The notes under the pieces are model-generated. The model did no database searches. It was given only the letters and a program-made list of their open reading frames with translations, and was not told the origin of the DNA. The position numbers and the translations under genes were made by a program. Below are positions 1-10,091 of a stretch of DNA of 64,000 nucleotides, in pieces. The stretch is from assembly GCF_005048265.1 (NCBI RefSeq), contig NZ_SUNH01000009.1:98367-162366 (forward strand), in the 5' to 3' direction. How positions within the stretch are numbered: position 1 is the first letter of the stretch; every line of letters begins with the position of its first letter. This DNA is from Paracoccus hibiscisoli (GTDB taxonomy: Bacteria; Pseudomonadota; Alphaproteobacteria; Rhodobacterales; Rhodobacteraceae).

Positions 1-164
1 AAATCAACATGGTTCATGAGCCGAAGATAATCGACACATGACATTCGGCGCTGTCGTATCCAGATGATCTCCCGTCGCCTGAACGCCCGGCGGTGCGGTG
101 CCACCCGCTGCGGCGGAACGCACCGGCCGCCTAAGTCACGCGGTGGTCGGGGATGGGTGATCCC
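1..164. other. left-edge intergenic stretch
   Basis: This is the non-coding sequence downstream of pncB. Its first 60 bases are visibly less GC-rich than the rest. Reading frame 3 on the plus strand stays open from the window edge for 12 codons (ending MVHEPKIIDT) and stops at 39-41, so it could be the tail of a gene lying outside the window. That is too short to identify. Nothing else recognisable is present. Confidence 0.3.
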
Positions 165-1457
165 TCAGACCGTCACCGCCAAGACCTGCTGGGTTCCCAC
201 GCCGAAGATGCGCTTGTAGCGGTCGATCTCGGCTGCGGGGCCGGTCGCCTTGGAGGGGTTGTCGGACAGCTTGACCGTCGGGCGCCCATCGGCGGCCACC
301 GCCTTGCAGACCAGGCTGAAGGGCGCCAGCCCATCGCCCGGCACCAGCCCGCGGAAATCGTTGGTCAACAGCGTGCCCCAGCCAAAGCTGACCTTGACCC
401 GGCCATGGAACTGCCGGTGCAGGGCCAGGATCTTGTCCGCGTCCAGTCCGTCGGAAAAGATGATCAGCTTGCCCCGCGGGTCCTCGCCGCGCGACTGCCA
501 CCAGCGGATCGCGGTCTCGGCCCCCGTGGCCGGGTCGCCGCTGTCGATGCGGATGCCGGTCCAGCCCGCCAGCCAGTCGGGCGCGCCCGACAGAAAGCCT
601 TCGGTGCCGTAGGTGTCGGGCAGGATGATGCGCAGGTTGCCGTCATGCTCCTCGTGCCAGTCGGCCAGCACGTCATAGGGGGCCTGGCGCAGGGCGGCGT
701 CACCCTCCGCCAGGGCCGCGCGGACCATGGGCAGCTCGTGAGCGTTGGTGCCGATCGCCTCGATGTCGCGGCGCTGCGCGATCAGGCAGTTCGAGGTGCC
801 GGTGAAGCGGTCGCCCAAGCCCTCGATCATGGCCTGCACGGCCCAGTCCTGCCACAGGAAGCTGTGGCGCCGGCGCGTGCCGAAATCGGCGATGCGCAGG
901 TCGGGCAGGGCGCGCATGGCCTGGATCTTTTCCCACAGCCGCGTCATGGCGCGCGCGTACAGCACCTGCAGCTCGAACCGGCCCATATCCTTGAGGACCG
1001 CGCGGGACCGCAGCTCCATCAGGATCGACAGGGCGGGAATCTCCCACAGCATGACCTGGGGCCAAGGCCCCTCAAAGGTCAGCTCGTACTGGCCATCGCG
1101 CTTGTCCAGGTGATAGGCGGGCAGGCGCAGCCCCTCCAGGAACTCCATGAAATCGGGGCGGAACATCTGCCGCTTGCCATAGAAGGTGTTGCCGCGCAGC
1201 CAGGTGCTTTCTCCGCGGGTCAGGGACAGCGACCGGACGTGGTCTAGCTGTTCACGCAGCTCTCCCTCGTCGACCAAGTCGGCCAGGCGGACATCCTTGC
1301 TGCGGTTGATCAGGCTGAAGGTGACGGTGGTGTCCGGGCTGTTGCGGAACACCGACTGGCACATCAGCAGCTTGTAAAAATCGGTGTCGATCAGCGACCG
1401 GACGATCGGGTCGATCTTCCATTTGTGATTGTAGACGCGCGTGGCGATGTCGGCCAT
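165..1457 (-). CDS. pncB: nicotinate phosphoribosyltransferase
   Basis: The 430-residue product matches the usual length of the family. It converts nicotinate and PRPP to nicotinate mononucleotide in the cytoplasmic Preiss-Handler route of NAD salvage. Visible motifs are [10 protein letters not shown] (residues 191-200), the GTNAHEL loop (236-242, with His240 in the position of the phosphorylated histidine) and [10 protein letters not shown] near the phosphate site. An AAGGA ribosome site lies 9 bases before the ATG. It sits 59 bases behind pncA on the same strand, and the two catalyse consecutive steps, so a two-gene salvage operon is likely. Confidence 0.95.
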   Translation of the reverse strand: MADIATRVYNHKWKIDPIVRSLIDTDFYKLLMCQSVFRNSPDTTVTFSLINRSKDVRLADLVDEGELREQLDHVRSLSLTRGESTWLRGNTFYGKRQMFRPDFMEFLEGLRLPAYHLDKRDGQYELTFEGPWPQVMLWEIPALSILMELRSRAVLKDMGRFELQVLYARAMTRLWEKIQAMRALPDLRIADFGTRRRHSFLWQDWAVQAMIEGLGDRFTGTSNCLIAQRRDIEAIGTNAHELPMVRAALAEGDAALRQAPYDVLADWHEEHDGNLRIILPDTYGTEGFLSGAPDWLAGWTGIRIDSGDPATGAETAIRWWQSRGEDPRGKLIIFSDGLDADKILALHRQFHGRVKVSFGWGTLLTNDFRGLVPGDGLAPFSLVCKAVAADGRPTVKLSDNPSKATGPAAEIDRYKRIFGVGTQQVLAVTV

Positions 1458-1516
1458 GACCGCTGATCCTTGACTATTTCGCCCTTCGTGCCCGGAACCT
1501 GCCGGGGGCGCAACCC

Positions 1517-2113
1517 TCAGGCCATGGTGACGCCCGCGCGGGTCATCGCATCGCGCGCGGCAGCCAGGCTGCCGTCCAGGTCGATGGCGCGGCAGGCCGC
1601 CTCGGCCACGCGGGCGCGGAACCCCAGACGGGCGGCGTCCATCGCGCTCCAGGCGACGCAGAAATCCAGGGCCAGACCGACAAAGGTCAGGTCGGTGATG
1701 CCCCGGTCGCGCAGGGCGCCCGCAAGGCCCGTTGCGGTGGTGCGGTCATTCTCGAAGAAGGCGGAATAGCTGTCGATGCCGGCCCGGAACCCCTTGCGCA
1801 GGATCAGATCGGCCCGGTCGACGTCCAGATCGGGGTGGAACTGCGCGCCCGGCGTGCCGATGACGCAATGCGCGGGCCACAGCACCTGCGGGCCATAGGG
1901 CATCTGCGTGACCGAAAAGGGCGCAGCGCCCGCATGGTTGTCGGCAAAGCTGGCATGATCGGCGGGGTGCCAGTCCTGCGTCAGGATCACCGCGCCTGCG
2001 TCCGGCATCATCGCGTTGATGGCGGCCACGATCTGATCGCCCCCCGCCACGGCCAGCCGCCCACCGGGGCAGAAATCGACCTGCATGTCGATGACGATCA
2101 GAGCGTGGGACAT
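1517..2113 (-). CDS. pncA: nicotinamidase
   Basis: This 198-residue cysteine hydrolase of the isochorismatase fold hydrolyses nicotinamide to nicotinate. The expected triad is present as Asp9, Lys107 and Cys152 (in DFCVAW). The metal ligands are recognisable as Asp47, His49 (QDWHP) and His82 (AHCVIG). A GGAAGG ribosome site lies 7 bases before the ATG. It is the first gene of the pncA-pncB pair and is divergent from the anion transporter. The motif set leaves little doubt; acceptance of other amides such as pyrazinamide is known for the family but cannot be judged here. Confidence 0.95.
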   Translation of the reverse strand: MSHALIVIDMQVDFCPGGRLAVAGGDQIVAAINAMMPDAGAVILTQDWHPADHASFADNHAGAAPFSVTQMPYGPQVLWPAHCVIGTPGAQFHPDLDVDRADLILRKGFRAGIDSYSAFFENDRTTATGLAGALRDRGITDLTFVGLALDFCVAWSAMDAARLGFRARVAEAACRAIDLDGSLAAARDAMTRAGVTMA

Positions 2114-2191
2114 GGCGTGGCCTTCCGGTTGGGAATGTCTCCTTAAACCTGCCTGCCCGGGCGGGCGTCAAGGCTGGCCGCAGGTCAGGTT

Positions 2192-2220
2192 TTGCCCTAT
2201 GCCCCCGATGCGATTACACT
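2192..2220 (+). promoter_or_regulatory. possible promoter of the anion transporter gene
   Basis: TTGCCC (2192-2197) and TACACT (2215-2220) are separated by 17 bases. Each matches four of six sigma-70 consensus positions. The ATG follows 21 bases after the -10 box. This is a plausible but unproven housekeeping promoter. Confidence 0.3.
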
Positions 2221-2241
2221 GAGCAAGAATGGGAGGTCACG

Positions 2242-3837
2242 ATGGGCATCAAGGACGATCTGCATCACCCCGCAGCCTATGACGAGAACGAGGTGCCGAC
2301 CCGGTCGGCCCGGCTGATCTGGGGGCTGCGCGCCTTGGGTCCGGTCATGGCGCTGATCGTCTGGTGGGCCCTGGGCGGCCAGGAGGGCCTGTCGCCCGAC
2401 GCGCGGGTGGTTGCCGCCGTCGGCACGCTGATGGCGGTCTGGTGGATGACCGAGGCGATCCCGCTGTCGGCCACGGCGCTGCTGCCCATCGTGCTGATCC
2501 CCGCCCTGACCGAACGCACCGTGGCGCAGGCGACCCAGCCCTATGCCTCGTCGATCGTGTTCCTGTTCCTGGGCGGGTTCCTGATCGCCATCGCGATGGA
2601 GAAATGGCACCTGCACACGCGCATCGCGCTGCTGACGCTGCGAAAGGTGGGCGTGGCGCCGCGGCGGATCGTGCTGGGCATGATGCTGGCCACGGGGTTC
2701 CTGTCCATGTGGGTGTCGAACACGGCAACCACGCTGATGATGCTGCCCATCGGGCTGTCGGTCCTGTCGCTGGTGGTCGAGCGTGGATCGCGCCAGGACG
2801 GCGCCGCCGCCGAAGAGGCGCTGAAGGGCGGCTCGACCATCACGGATGTCGTGCGCGACCCCAATATCAGCGCCTTCGGCGTCTGTCTGGTGCTGTCGAT
2901 CGCATGGGCGGCCTCGATGGGGGGGCTGGGCACGCTGCTGGGCAGCCCGCCCAATGCCATCGTCGCGGGCTATGCCGCGGACGAGCTGGGGCGCAATATC
3001 GGCTTTCTGGAATGGATGATGCTGGGCACGCCGCTGGCGTTCATCTTCATCTTCATCGCTTGGTTCCTGATGACGCGGGTGCTGTACCGGTTCGACCTGC
3101 CCGAGATCCCCGGCGGCCAGCAGATGATCGAGGATCAGGTCCGCGACCTGGGCCCGCTGAGCCAGGGAGAGCGGATGGTCCTGATGGTGTTCCTGGGCGC
3201 GGCCTTCCTGTGGGTGGTGCCGGGGCTGCTGGTGTCTATCCCGGCGGTAGAGGCTGCGGCGCCCTGGCTGGGCAATCTGGACGACACGGCCATTGCCATC
3301 GGTGCGGGGCTGGTGATGTTCCTGCTGCCCGCGCGCGGGCGCAGCCAGATGGTCCTGGACTGGAAGGATGCCGAACAGGGCCTGCCCTGGGGCGTGCTGC
3401 TGCTGTTCGGGGGCGGGCTTTCGCTGGCGGCGGCGGTGGCGTCGTCGGGGCTGGACAGCTGGTTCGGCCAGCAGGTCAGGGGGCTGGGGTCTCTGCCCAC
3501 GATCCTGCTGGTGGCGGCGGTGGTCACGATCATCCTGTTCCTGACCGAGGTCACCTCGAACACCGCCACGGCGGCGACCTTCATCCCGATCCTGGGCGGC
3601 GTCGCCCTGGGCATCGGGGCCGATCCGATGACGCTGCTGATCCCGGCGGCGCTGGCCGCGACCTGCGCTTTCATGCTGCCGGTGGGCACGCCGCCCAACG
3701 CCATCGTCTTTGGCACCGGCACCGTGACCATCGCGCAGATGGCCAAGGGCGGCGTGGTGCTGAACATCATCGGCATCCTGCTGATCACGGTCGTGACCTA
3801 TCTGCTGGGCGGCATCGCCCTGGGCCTGGTATTCTGA
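2242..3837 (+). CDS. DASS (SLC13) family sodium/anion symporter
   Basis: This 531-residue integral membrane protein has about a dozen hydrophobic segments. The divalent-anion:sodium symporter family imports dicarboxylates (succinate, malate, fumarate) or sulfate with sodium. The two inverted-repeat SNT signatures that bind sodium and substrate are present as SNTAT at 159-163 and SNTATAATF from 439. TPPNAIVFG and SPPNAIVAG loops of the family are also visible. A GGGAGG ribosome site precedes the ATG. Malic enzyme lies nearby, which fits dicarboxylate use, but the substrate cannot be read from the sequence. Confidence 0.9.
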   Translation: MGIKDDLHHPAAYDENEVPTRSARLIWGLRALGPVMALIVWWALGGQEGLSPDARVVAAVGTLMAVWWMTEAIPLSATALLPIVLIPALTERTVAQATQPYASSIVFLFLGGFLIAIAMEKWHLHTRIALLTLRKVGVAPRRIVLGMMLATGFLSMWVSNTATTLMMLPIGLSVLSLVVERGSRQDGAAAEEALKGGSTITDVVRDPNISAFGVCLVLSIAWAASMGGLGTLLGSPPNAIVAGYAADELGRNIGFLEWMMLGTPLAFIFIFIAWFLMTRVLYRFDLPEIPGGQQMIEDQVRDLGPLSQGERMVLMVFLGAAFLWVVPGLLVSIPAVEAAAPWLGNLDDTAIAIGAGLVMFLLPARGRSQMVLDWKDAEQGLPWGVLLLFGGGLSLAAAVASSGLDSWFGQQVRGLGSLPTILLVAAVVTIILFLTEVTSNTATAATFIPILGGVALGIGADPMTLLIPAALAATCAFMLPVGTPPNAIVFGTGTVTIAQMAKGGVVLNIIGILLITVVTYLLGGIALGLVF

Positions 3838-3876
3838 TCTTGCGCGACCGGGCGTGGCCGCGATAAGGCCACGCCC

Positions 3877-4767
3877 ATGTCACCCCAGACCCCCATCACC
3901 GTCGCAGCCCTGTATCACTTTGCCCGCCTGCCCGATCCGGACGCGCGGCAGGGGCCGCTGCTGGAGCTGTGCCGCGCGCAGGGCCTGTGCGGCACGCTGC
4001 TGTTGGCGCCCGAGGGGGTGAACGGCACCATCGCGGGTCCGCGCGCGGGCATCCTGGTGGTGCTGGATCACATCCGCGCCTGGCCCGGTTTCGCGGGCCT
4101 GGACTGGAAGGAAAGCGGCGCCGACGCGCCCCCCTTTGCCCGCATGAAGGTCCGCCTGAAGGCCGAGATCGTGACCATGGGCCAGCCCGACATGGACCCG
4201 GCCACGACGACCGGCCATTACGTGGCGCCGCGTGACTGGAACGCGCTGATCGCCGCACCCGACGTGGCGGTGATCGACACGCGCAACGATTACGAGGTCC
4301 AGATCGGCACCTTTCAGGGCGCCATCGACCCCGGCACCCGCAGCTTTCGCGACTTTCCGGCCTGGTGGCAGGAGAACGCGCATCGTTTCGAGGGCAAGCG
4401 CATCGCGATGTTCTGCACCGGCGGCATCCGCTGCGAGAAATCGACCAACTACCTGATCTCTCAGGGCGTCGATCAGGTCTATCACCTGCAGGGCGGCATC
4501 CTGAAATACCTGGAGGAGGTGCCTGAGGCCGACAGCGCCTGGCAGGGCGATTGCTTTGTCTTTGACCAGCGCGTCAGCCTGACCCACGGGCTGGCCCCGG
4601 GGCGGCACGGGCTGTGCCATGCCTGCCGCCGCCCCCTGGCCCCCGAGGATCGCGCCCGCCCCGAATACGAGGAGGGCGTCAGCTGCCACCGCTGCGCCGA
4701 GGAATACGGCCCCGAGGATCGCGCCCGGTTCCGCGAAAGGCAGCGCCAGATCTCGCGCAACGCCTGA
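3877..4767 (+). CDS. trhO: tRNA uridine(34) hydroxylase, rhodanese type
   Basis: The 296-residue protein has an acylphosphatase-like N-terminal domain (about 1-100) and a rhodanese domain (about 115-220). The active loop is CTGGIRCEKS with Cys180 in the catalytic position and Cys186 after it. A C-terminal cysteine cluster (CHAC and CHRC) typical of the family follows. TrhO (YceA) uses oxygen to hydroxylate U34 of certain tRNAs, the first step to cmo5U/mo5U. It ends only 12 bases from the convergent maeB stop. A generic thiosulfate sulfurtransferase is less likely because of the conserved N and C domains. Confidence 0.9.
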   Translation: MSPQTPITVAALYHFARLPDPDARQGPLLELCRAQGLCGTLLLAPEGVNGTIAGPRAGILVVLDHIRAWPGFAGLDWKESGADAPPFARMKVRLKAEIVTMGQPDMDPATTTGHYVAPRDWNALIAAPDVAVIDTRNDYEVQIGTFQGAIDPGTRSFRDFPAWWQENAHRFEGKRIAMFCTGGIRCEKSTNYLISQGVDQVYHLQGGILKYLEEVPEADSAWQGDCFVFDQRVSLTHGLAPGRHGLCHACRRPLAPEDRARPEYEEGVSCHRCAEEYGPEDRARFRERQRQISRNA

Positions 4768-4779
4768 GGCGCGCGGGGG

Positions 4780-7056
4780 TCAGCCCCGTACGCCGATCCC
4801 GCCCGCGGCGATGGCCGCCATGTTCAGGATGTCGCTGACCGTCGAATTGGTCGAACAGATCTGGATGGGCCGCGCGACGCCCGTCAGGATCGGGCCGATC
4901 ACGGTCGCGCCCGCCATCTCCTGCATCAGCTTCACCGAGATCGAGGCTGAATGCCGCGCCGGCACCACCAGCACATTGGCCGGCGCGGTCAGGCGGCTGA
5001 ACGGATAGCGCGCGGCCGAGTCCATGTTCAGCGCGACGTCCACGGTCATCTCGCCCTCATATTCGAAATCGGCGCCGCGTTCGTCCAGGACATGCGCCGC
5101 CTGCGCCATCTTGGTCGCGCGCTCGCTGACCGGATAGCCGAAGTTCGAGAATGACAGGAACGCCACGCGCGGCTCCAGCCCCAGGCCGCGCGCCACGGCG
5201 GCGCCGCGGGTGGCGATGTCGGCCAGATCCTCGGCCTCGGGCCATTCATGGACCAGCGTGTCGCCGATCAGCACGATGCGCCCCCGGTGCAGCACGGCGG
5301 TGATGCCTACCGCCCCGTCCTGCGGGCGCACGTCAAAGACCTGCCCGATCTGTGCCAGAACCGGCGCGTTCTTGCGCGTGGCCCCGGTCACCAACCCGTC
5401 GCCATGCCCATGCGCCAGCATCAGCGCCGCAAAGATGTGGCGGTCGCGATTGGCCAGCTTGAACGCGTCCTCGCGGTCGACGCCCTTCCGTTGCAGGCGC
5501 TGGTACAGAAATTCGTGATAGCTGTCCAAATGCCGGGTGTTGGCGGCGTTCACGACGCTGATCTCGCGGAAGGCGTCGCCCATGCCCAGGGCTTCCAGCT
5601 CTGCCTTGACCTCGGCCTCGCGGCCCACGACCAGGGACTGGCCCATGCCGGTGCGCTGCCAGGCGACGGCGGCGCGCAGCACGCGCGGATCGTCGCCCTC
5701 GGCAAAGATCATCCGGGCCTGTGCCTGACGGGCGCGGGCATGCAGGCCCTGCAGGATCGCCGCCGTCGGGTCCATGCGGTTCTTCAGCGTCTGGACATAG
5801 CCGTCCATGTCGATGATCGGGCGCCGCGCGACGCCGGTGTCCATCCCGGCCTTGGCAACCGCGGGCGGGATCACGTGGATCAGCCGCGGATCGAAGGGCG
5901 TCGGGATGATATAGTCGCGCCCGAATTGCAGCTTGCGGCCATAGGCGACGGCGACCTCGTCGGGGACATCCTCGCGCGCCAGTTTTGCCAGAGCCTCGGC
6001 GCAGGCGATCTTCATCTCGTCGTTGATGGCGCGGGCGTGGATGTCCAGCGCGCCGCGGAACAGGTAGGGAAAGCCCAGGACGTTGTTCACCTGGTTGGGA
6101 TAATCGCTGCGGCCCGTGGCGACGATGGCGTCGGGGCGGACGGCGTGGGCATCCTCGGGGGTGATCTCGGGGTCGGGGTTCGCCATGGCGAAGATCACTG
6201 GGTTGTCGGCCATGCTGGCGACCATGTCCTGGGTCACGGCGCCCTTGGCGCTGACGCCCAGGAAGACGTCGGCGCCCTTCATGGCCTCCTCCAGGGTGCG
6301 GGCGGTGGTGACGACCGCATGGGCCGATTTCCACTGGTTCATGCCCTCGGTGCGGCCCTGATAGATCACGCCCTTGGTGTCGCACATGATGCAGTTGTCA
6401 TGCCGCGCGCCCATCGACTTCAGCAGCTCCAGGCAGGCGATGCCCGCAGCACCCGCGCCGTTCAGCACGATGCGCACGTCCTCGATCCGCTTGCCCGACA
6501 GCTCCAGCGCGTTCAGAAGGCCCGCGGCGCAGATCACCGCCGTGCCGTGCTGGTCGTCGTGAAAGACGGGGATGTCCATCAGCTCCTTCAGGCGCTGTTC
6601 GATGATGAAACATTCCGGCGCCTTGATATCCTCCAGGTTGATGCCCCCGAAGGTCGGGCCCATCAGCTTGACGGCATTGATGAATTCGTCGGCGTCCTCG
6701 GTGTCCAGCTCCAGGTCGATGGCGTTCACGTCGGCGAACCGCTTGAACAGAACCGCCTTGCCCTCCATCACCGGCTTGGAGGCCAGCGCGCCCAGATTGC
6801 CCATCCCCAGGATCGCCGTCCCGTTCGAGATGACCGCCACCATGTTGCCCTTGGTGGTGTAATCATAGGCGGTTTCCGGGCGGTCGGCGATGGCCTGCAC
6901 CGGCACCGCGACGCCGGGCGAATAGGCCAGCGACAGGTCGCGCTGCGTGGTCATGGGGGTGGACGGGGTGATGTCGTATTTCCCCGGGCGCGGCTCCATG
7001 TGATAGGCCAGCGCCTCTTCGGGGGTGATGCGGGTGCGGCTGGTCTTGTCGGTCAT
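4780..7056 (-). CDS. maeB: NADP-dependent malic enzyme with phosphotransacetylase-like domain
   Basis: The 758 residues are the usual length for MaeB-type hybrid enzymes. The N-terminal half is malic enzyme (YSPGVAVP near 45, the catalytic lysine region GKAVLFKRF, the metal site HDDQHGTA and a Rossmann segment with NGAGAAGIA). From about residue 430 it continues into a phosphate acetyltransferase-like domain. In this family that domain is regulatory, sensing acetyl-CoA, rather than a working transacetylase. The enzyme decarboxylates malate to pyruvate and yields NADPH. The ATG follows AAGGGGG. The gene stands alone. Confidence 0.95.
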   Translation of the reverse strand: MTDKTSRTRITPEEALAYHMEPRPGKYDITPSTPMTTQRDLSLAYSPGVAVPVQAIADRPETAYDYTTKGNMVAVISNGTAILGMGNLGALASKPVMEGKAVLFKRFADVNAIDLELDTEDADEFINAVKLMGPTFGGINLEDIKAPECFIIEQRLKELMDIPVFHDDQHGTAVICAAGLLNALELSGKRIEDVRIVLNGAGAAGIACLELLKSMGARHDNCIMCDTKGVIYQGRTEGMNQWKSAHAVVTTARTLEEAMKGADVFLGVSAKGAVTQDMVASMADNPVIFAMANPDPEITPEDAHAVRPDAIVATGRSDYPNQVNNVLGFPYLFRGALDIHARAINDEMKIACAEALAKLAREDVPDEVAVAYGRKLQFGRDYIIPTPFDPRLIHVIPPAVAKAGMDTGVARRPIIDMDGYVQTLKNRMDPTAAILQGLHARARQAQARMIFAEGDDPRVLRAAVAWQRTGMGQSLVVGREAEVKAELEALGMGDAFREISVVNAANTRHLDSYHEFLYQRLQRKGVDREDAFKLANRDRHIFAALMLAHGHGDGLVTGATRKNAPVLAQIGQVFDVRPQDGAVGITAVLHRGRIVLIGDTLVHEWPEAEDLADIATRGAAVARGLGLEPRVAFLSFSNFGYPVSERATKMAQAAHVLDERGADFEYEGEMTVDVALNMDSAARYPFSRLTAPANVLVVPARHSASISVKLMQEMAGATVIGPILTGVARPIQICSTNSTVSDILNMAAIAAGGIGVRG

Positions 7057-7157
7057 GGATGATCCCCCTTGCGTCGTCGGCCCTGCTTAGCCGGTTGATT
7101 CTGCTGGGGCAACGAACATGCGGGGGGCTTGCGCTAACATCAGGGCGCGGCGGGCGC

Positions 7158-7883
7158 TCAGATGGTGACCTTGACAAAGCTGTCGCGCAGGGCGGCGGAC
7201 CAGGCGGCGCTCATCCGCGCGAAATCGGGGTCGCCGTCCAGGATGCGGCGGCGGGTGGTGACCGCGCAGGCATCCGTCTCGATCACGGCCAGGTCCAGCG
7301 GCATGCCGACCGACAGGTTCGAGCGCAGGGTCGAATCCATCGACAGCAGCACGGCCTTTTGCGCGTCCGACAGGCTGGTGGCGGGGGTGACGACGCGGTC
7401 CAGGATCGGCTTGCCGTATTTATGCTCTCCGATCTGCAGGAAGGGCGTGTCCTCGGTCGCCTCGATGAAGTTGCCCTCGGGATAGATCAGGAACAGGCGC
7501 ATGTCGCCGCCCTTGCGCTGACCGGCGACGATCATGCTGGCGGAGGCCTGCTGTTTCAGGTCGCGGCACTGGTCGGCGATCTCGCGCCGGGTGCGGCACA
7601 GGGTGTCGCCGATGATCGTGGCCACCCGCAGCATGGTCGGCGCCTTGAGGATCGAGGTCGTCTCATCCGCCAGATCATCCTCGATCGCCTCCTCCAGGCG
7701 GGCGATGGTGGTCTGGGTGACCGACAGCGATCCGGCGGTCATGATCGCGATGATGCGTTCGCCCGGCGCCTCGAAGAAGAACATCTTGCGATAGCACGAG
7801 ATGTTGTCCAGCCCCGCATTGGTGCGCGTGTCCGACAGCAGCACAAGGCCCGCATCCAGCTTCAGTCCGACGCAATAGGTCAC
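7158..7883 (-). CDS. Anbu (bacterial proteasome-homologue) peptidase
   Basis: This 241-residue Ntn-hydrolase belongs to the Anbu class, a self-compartmentalising relative of HslV and proteasome beta subunits. The GTG start at 7883 is chosen over an in-frame TTG six bases upstream. After Met removal it exposes Thr1 (TYCVGLKLDAG), the nucleophile of this fold. Counting from Thr1, Asp17 (SDTRTNAG) and Lys32 (YRKMFFF) fall where proteasomal Asp17 and Lys33 are expected. Anbu genes usually adjoin transglutaminase, alpha-E and ATP-grasp genes. Those are present here but beyond a gene on the other strand. The natural substrate of the family is unknown. Confidence 0.9.
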   Translation of the reverse strand: MTYCVGLKLDAGLVLLSDTRTNAGLDNISCYRKMFFFEAPGERIIAIMTAGSLSVTQTTIARLEEAIEDDLADETTSILKAPTMLRVATIIGDTLCRTRREIADQCRDLKQQASASMIVAGQRKGGDMRLFLIYPEGNFIEATEDTPFLQIGEHKYGKPILDRVVTPATSLSDAQKAVLLSMDSTLRSNLSVGMPLDLAVIETDACAVTTRRRILDGDPDFARMSAAWSAALRDSFVKVTI

Positions 7884-7995
7884 CGGCAATCTTTCTGTTC
7901 CGTTCCGGCAGGCAGACTAGGACTGCGCCGCGGAGGCTGCAATCTCTCGTTTCCGACAGTTTTCACGGTTGCCGGGTTTGGTGACAGGGGACGGT

Positions 7996-8013
7996 CCGTC
8001 ATCAAACTGTGGG
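7996..8013 (+). promoter_or_regulatory. Pho-box-like direct repeat upstream of the nucleotidase gene
   Basis: CCGTCAT, a four-base spacer CAAA and CTGTGGG resemble a PhoB box (two CTGTCAT repeats four bases apart). The first half matches 6 of 7 and the second about 4 of 7. It lies 60 bases before the ATG of a phosphate-releasing nucleotidase, where PhoB control would make sense. Confidence 0.3.
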
Positions 8014-8072
8014 TCGCCAAGGCGGGTGAAATCGCACATCGTGCAAATTCCACCACCAAGGGATGAACGCGC

Positions 8073-10046
8073 ATGACCAAGACCTTTACCCTGACCCGCC
8101 GGGGATTCCTGTCCTCGGGTGCCGCCGGACTGACGCTGGCGGTGCTGCACCCCTATTCGGCGCGGGCCGAGGCGGGGCAGGCCCATCTGCGTATCATGGA
8201 GACGACCGACCTGCATGTGCATGTCTGGCCCTATGACTATTACGCCGACCGCGCGCAGGACACGGTCGGCCTGTCGCGCACCGCCGCCCTGGTCGAGGGC
8301 GTGCGCGCCGAGGCCACCAACAGCCTGCTGCTGGACAATGGGGATTTCCTGCAGGGCAACCCGATGGGCGATTACATCGCCTATGAGCGCGGCATGCCCG
8401 AGGGCGCGACCCATCCGGTCATCGACGCGATGAACGCCCTGGGATTCGACGGCGGCTGTCTGGGCAATCACGAATTCAACTATGGGCTGGAATTTCTGGG
8501 CGCCAGCCTGGCCGGGACGGGCTATCCGGTGGTCTGCGCCAATGTCGTGACCGAGGCGGGCGCGACCCCCGATCAGGACCGCACCCTGGTCCCGCCCTAT
8601 GCCATCCTGGAACGCGATCTGGTGGACGGCGCGGGCGAGGCGCATCCGATCCGCATCGGCATCATCGGGTTTGTGCCGCCCACCATCATGCAATGGGACC
8701 GCGCCCATCTGGAGGGCCGCGTGACCACCCGCGACATCGTCGAGGCCGCGCAGGCCTGGGTGCCCCTCATGCGCGCTGAGGGCTGCGATCTGGTCATCGC
8801 GCTGGCCCATAGCGGCATCGGCGGCATGACCGCCGAGCCGGGGATGGAGAACGCGGCCATCCCGCTGGCGGGCATCGACGGCATCGACGTGGTCCTGACC
8901 GGCCATTCCCACGCTGTCTTTCCCGGCCCCGATTACGAGGGGGTCGAGGGCGTGGACGTGGCCGCAGGCACCATCGGCGGCAAGCCCGGCGTGATGGCGG
9001 GGTTCTGGGGGTCGCATATGGGGCTGGTCGATCTGCTGATGCAGCGGCAGGGCGACGGTTGGGTCGTGGCCAGCCACCAGGTCGAGGCGCGCCCCATCTA
9101 TGCCCGCGACGACGAGGGCACCGTCAGCCCCCTGGTCGAGAGCGTCGCCGCCATCGAGCAGGCCACCGCGACCCCGCATCAGGAGACGCTGGACTATGTC
9201 CGCCGCGCCGTGGGTCAGACCAGCGCGCCGCTGTACAGCTATTTTGCGATGGTGGCGGATGATCCGTCGGTCCAGATCGTGTCGAACGCGCAAAGCTGGT
9301 ACATCGCGCAGATGCTGGCGGGAACCGAGCATGAGGGCCTGCCCATCCTGTCTGCCGCAGCCCCCTTCAAGGCGGGCGGCCGGGGCGGCCCCGATTACTT
9401 TACCGACGTGCCCGCGGGCGACATCGCGATCCGCAACGTGGCGGACCTGTATCTGTACCCCAACACCATCCGCGCCGTGCGCATCACCGGGGCGCAGGTC
9501 AAGGATTGGCTGGAGCGCAGCGCCGGCGCCTTCAACCGGATCGAACCGGGGCAGGCGGATCAGCCGCTGCTGAACCCGGATTTCCGCAGCTATAATTTCG
9601 ACGTGATCGACGGGGTGACCTATCGGATCGATCTGTCGCAGCCGTCGCGGTTCGATGGCGACGGGGCGCTGGCCGATGCGGATGCGCATCGGATCGTGGA
9701 TCTGGCGATCGACGGCCAGCCCATCGACCCGGAGGCCGAGTTCATCGTGGCCACGAACAACTATCGCGCCTCGGGCGGGGGGTCGTTTCCGGGGGCGGAT
9801 GGCAGCACCATCGTCTTTGAGGGGCCCGACACCAACCGCGACGTGATCGTGCGCTATATCGTCGAACAGGGCACAATCGATCCCGCGGCGGACGGCAACT
9901 GGTCCTTTGTCCCGCAGGATGGCGCGACGGTGCTGTTCGAGACGGGTCCGGGTGCCGCGACCTATGCCGATGCCGTGACCGCCCTGACGCTGGAGCCCGC
10001 CGGAGAGACGGGCGACGGCTTTGTCCGGTATCGCATCACGCTGTAA
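8073..10046 (+). CDS. cpdB: 2',3'-cyclic-nucleotide 2'-phosphodiesterase/3'-nucleotidase
   Basis: The 657-residue periplasmic bifunctional enzyme hydrolyses 2',3'-cyclic nucleotides and then 3'-nucleotides, releasing nucleoside and phosphate for uptake. The N terminus is a twin-arginine signal ([11 protein letters not shown] from residue 9), so export as a folded metalloprotein is expected. The metallophosphatase domain shows [33 protein letters not shown] and [11 protein letters not shown]. The 5'-nucleotidase C domain follows from about 370. A possible Pho box lies upstream and a strong hairpin downstream. It is inserted, in opposite orientation, between Anbu and the rest of that cluster. 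Confidence 0.93.
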   Translation: MTKTFTLTRRGFLSSGAAGLTLAVLHPYSARAEAGQAHLRIMETTDLHVHVWPYDYYADRAQDTVGLSRTAALVEGVRAEATNSLLLDNGDFLQGNPMGDYIAYERGMPEGATHPVIDAMNALGFDGGCLGNHEFNYGLEFLGASLAGTGYPVVCANVVTEAGATPDQDRTLVPPYAILERDLVDGAGEAHPIRIGIIGFVPPTIMQWDRAHLEGRVTTRDIVEAAQAWVPLMRAEGCDLVIALAHSGIGGMTAEPGMENAAIPLAGIDGIDVVLTGHSHAVFPGPDYEGVEGVDVAAGTIGGKPGVMAGFWGSHMGLVDLLMQRQGDGWVVASHQVEARPIYARDDEGTVSPLVESVAAIEQATATPHQETLDYVRRAVGQTSAPLYSYFAMVADDPSVQIVSNAQSWYIAQMLAGTEHEGLPILSAAAPFKAGGRGGPDYFTDVPAGDIAIRNVADLYLYPNTIRAVRITGAQVKDWLERSAGAFNRIEPGQADQPLLNPDFRSYNFDVIDGVTYRIDLSQPSRFDGDGALADADAHRIVDLAIDGQPIDPEAEFIVATNNYRASGGGSFPGADGSTIVFEGPDTNRDVIVRYIVEQGTIDPAADGNWSFVPQDGATVLFETGPGAATYADAVTALTLEPAGETGDGFVRYRITL

Positions 10047-10053
10047 CGACCGG

Positions 10054-10081
10054 CGGACCGGGGGGTGCGCCCTCCGGTCCG
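10054..10081. terminator. hairpin between convergent genes (likely bidirectional terminator)
   Basis: CGGACCGG (10054-10061) pairs perfectly with CCGGTCCG (10074-10081), with further GGG/CCC pairing inside. It fills the 45-base gap between the cpdB stop and the convergent transglutaminase stop. Only a weak T run follows on the plus strand. Confidence 0.6.
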
Positions 10082-10091
10082 TCGATGTTTG

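Noticed and set aside
5248..7062. A 604-codon open frame on the plus strand
   Set aside because: It is the complement of the maeB gene and shows shadow composition.
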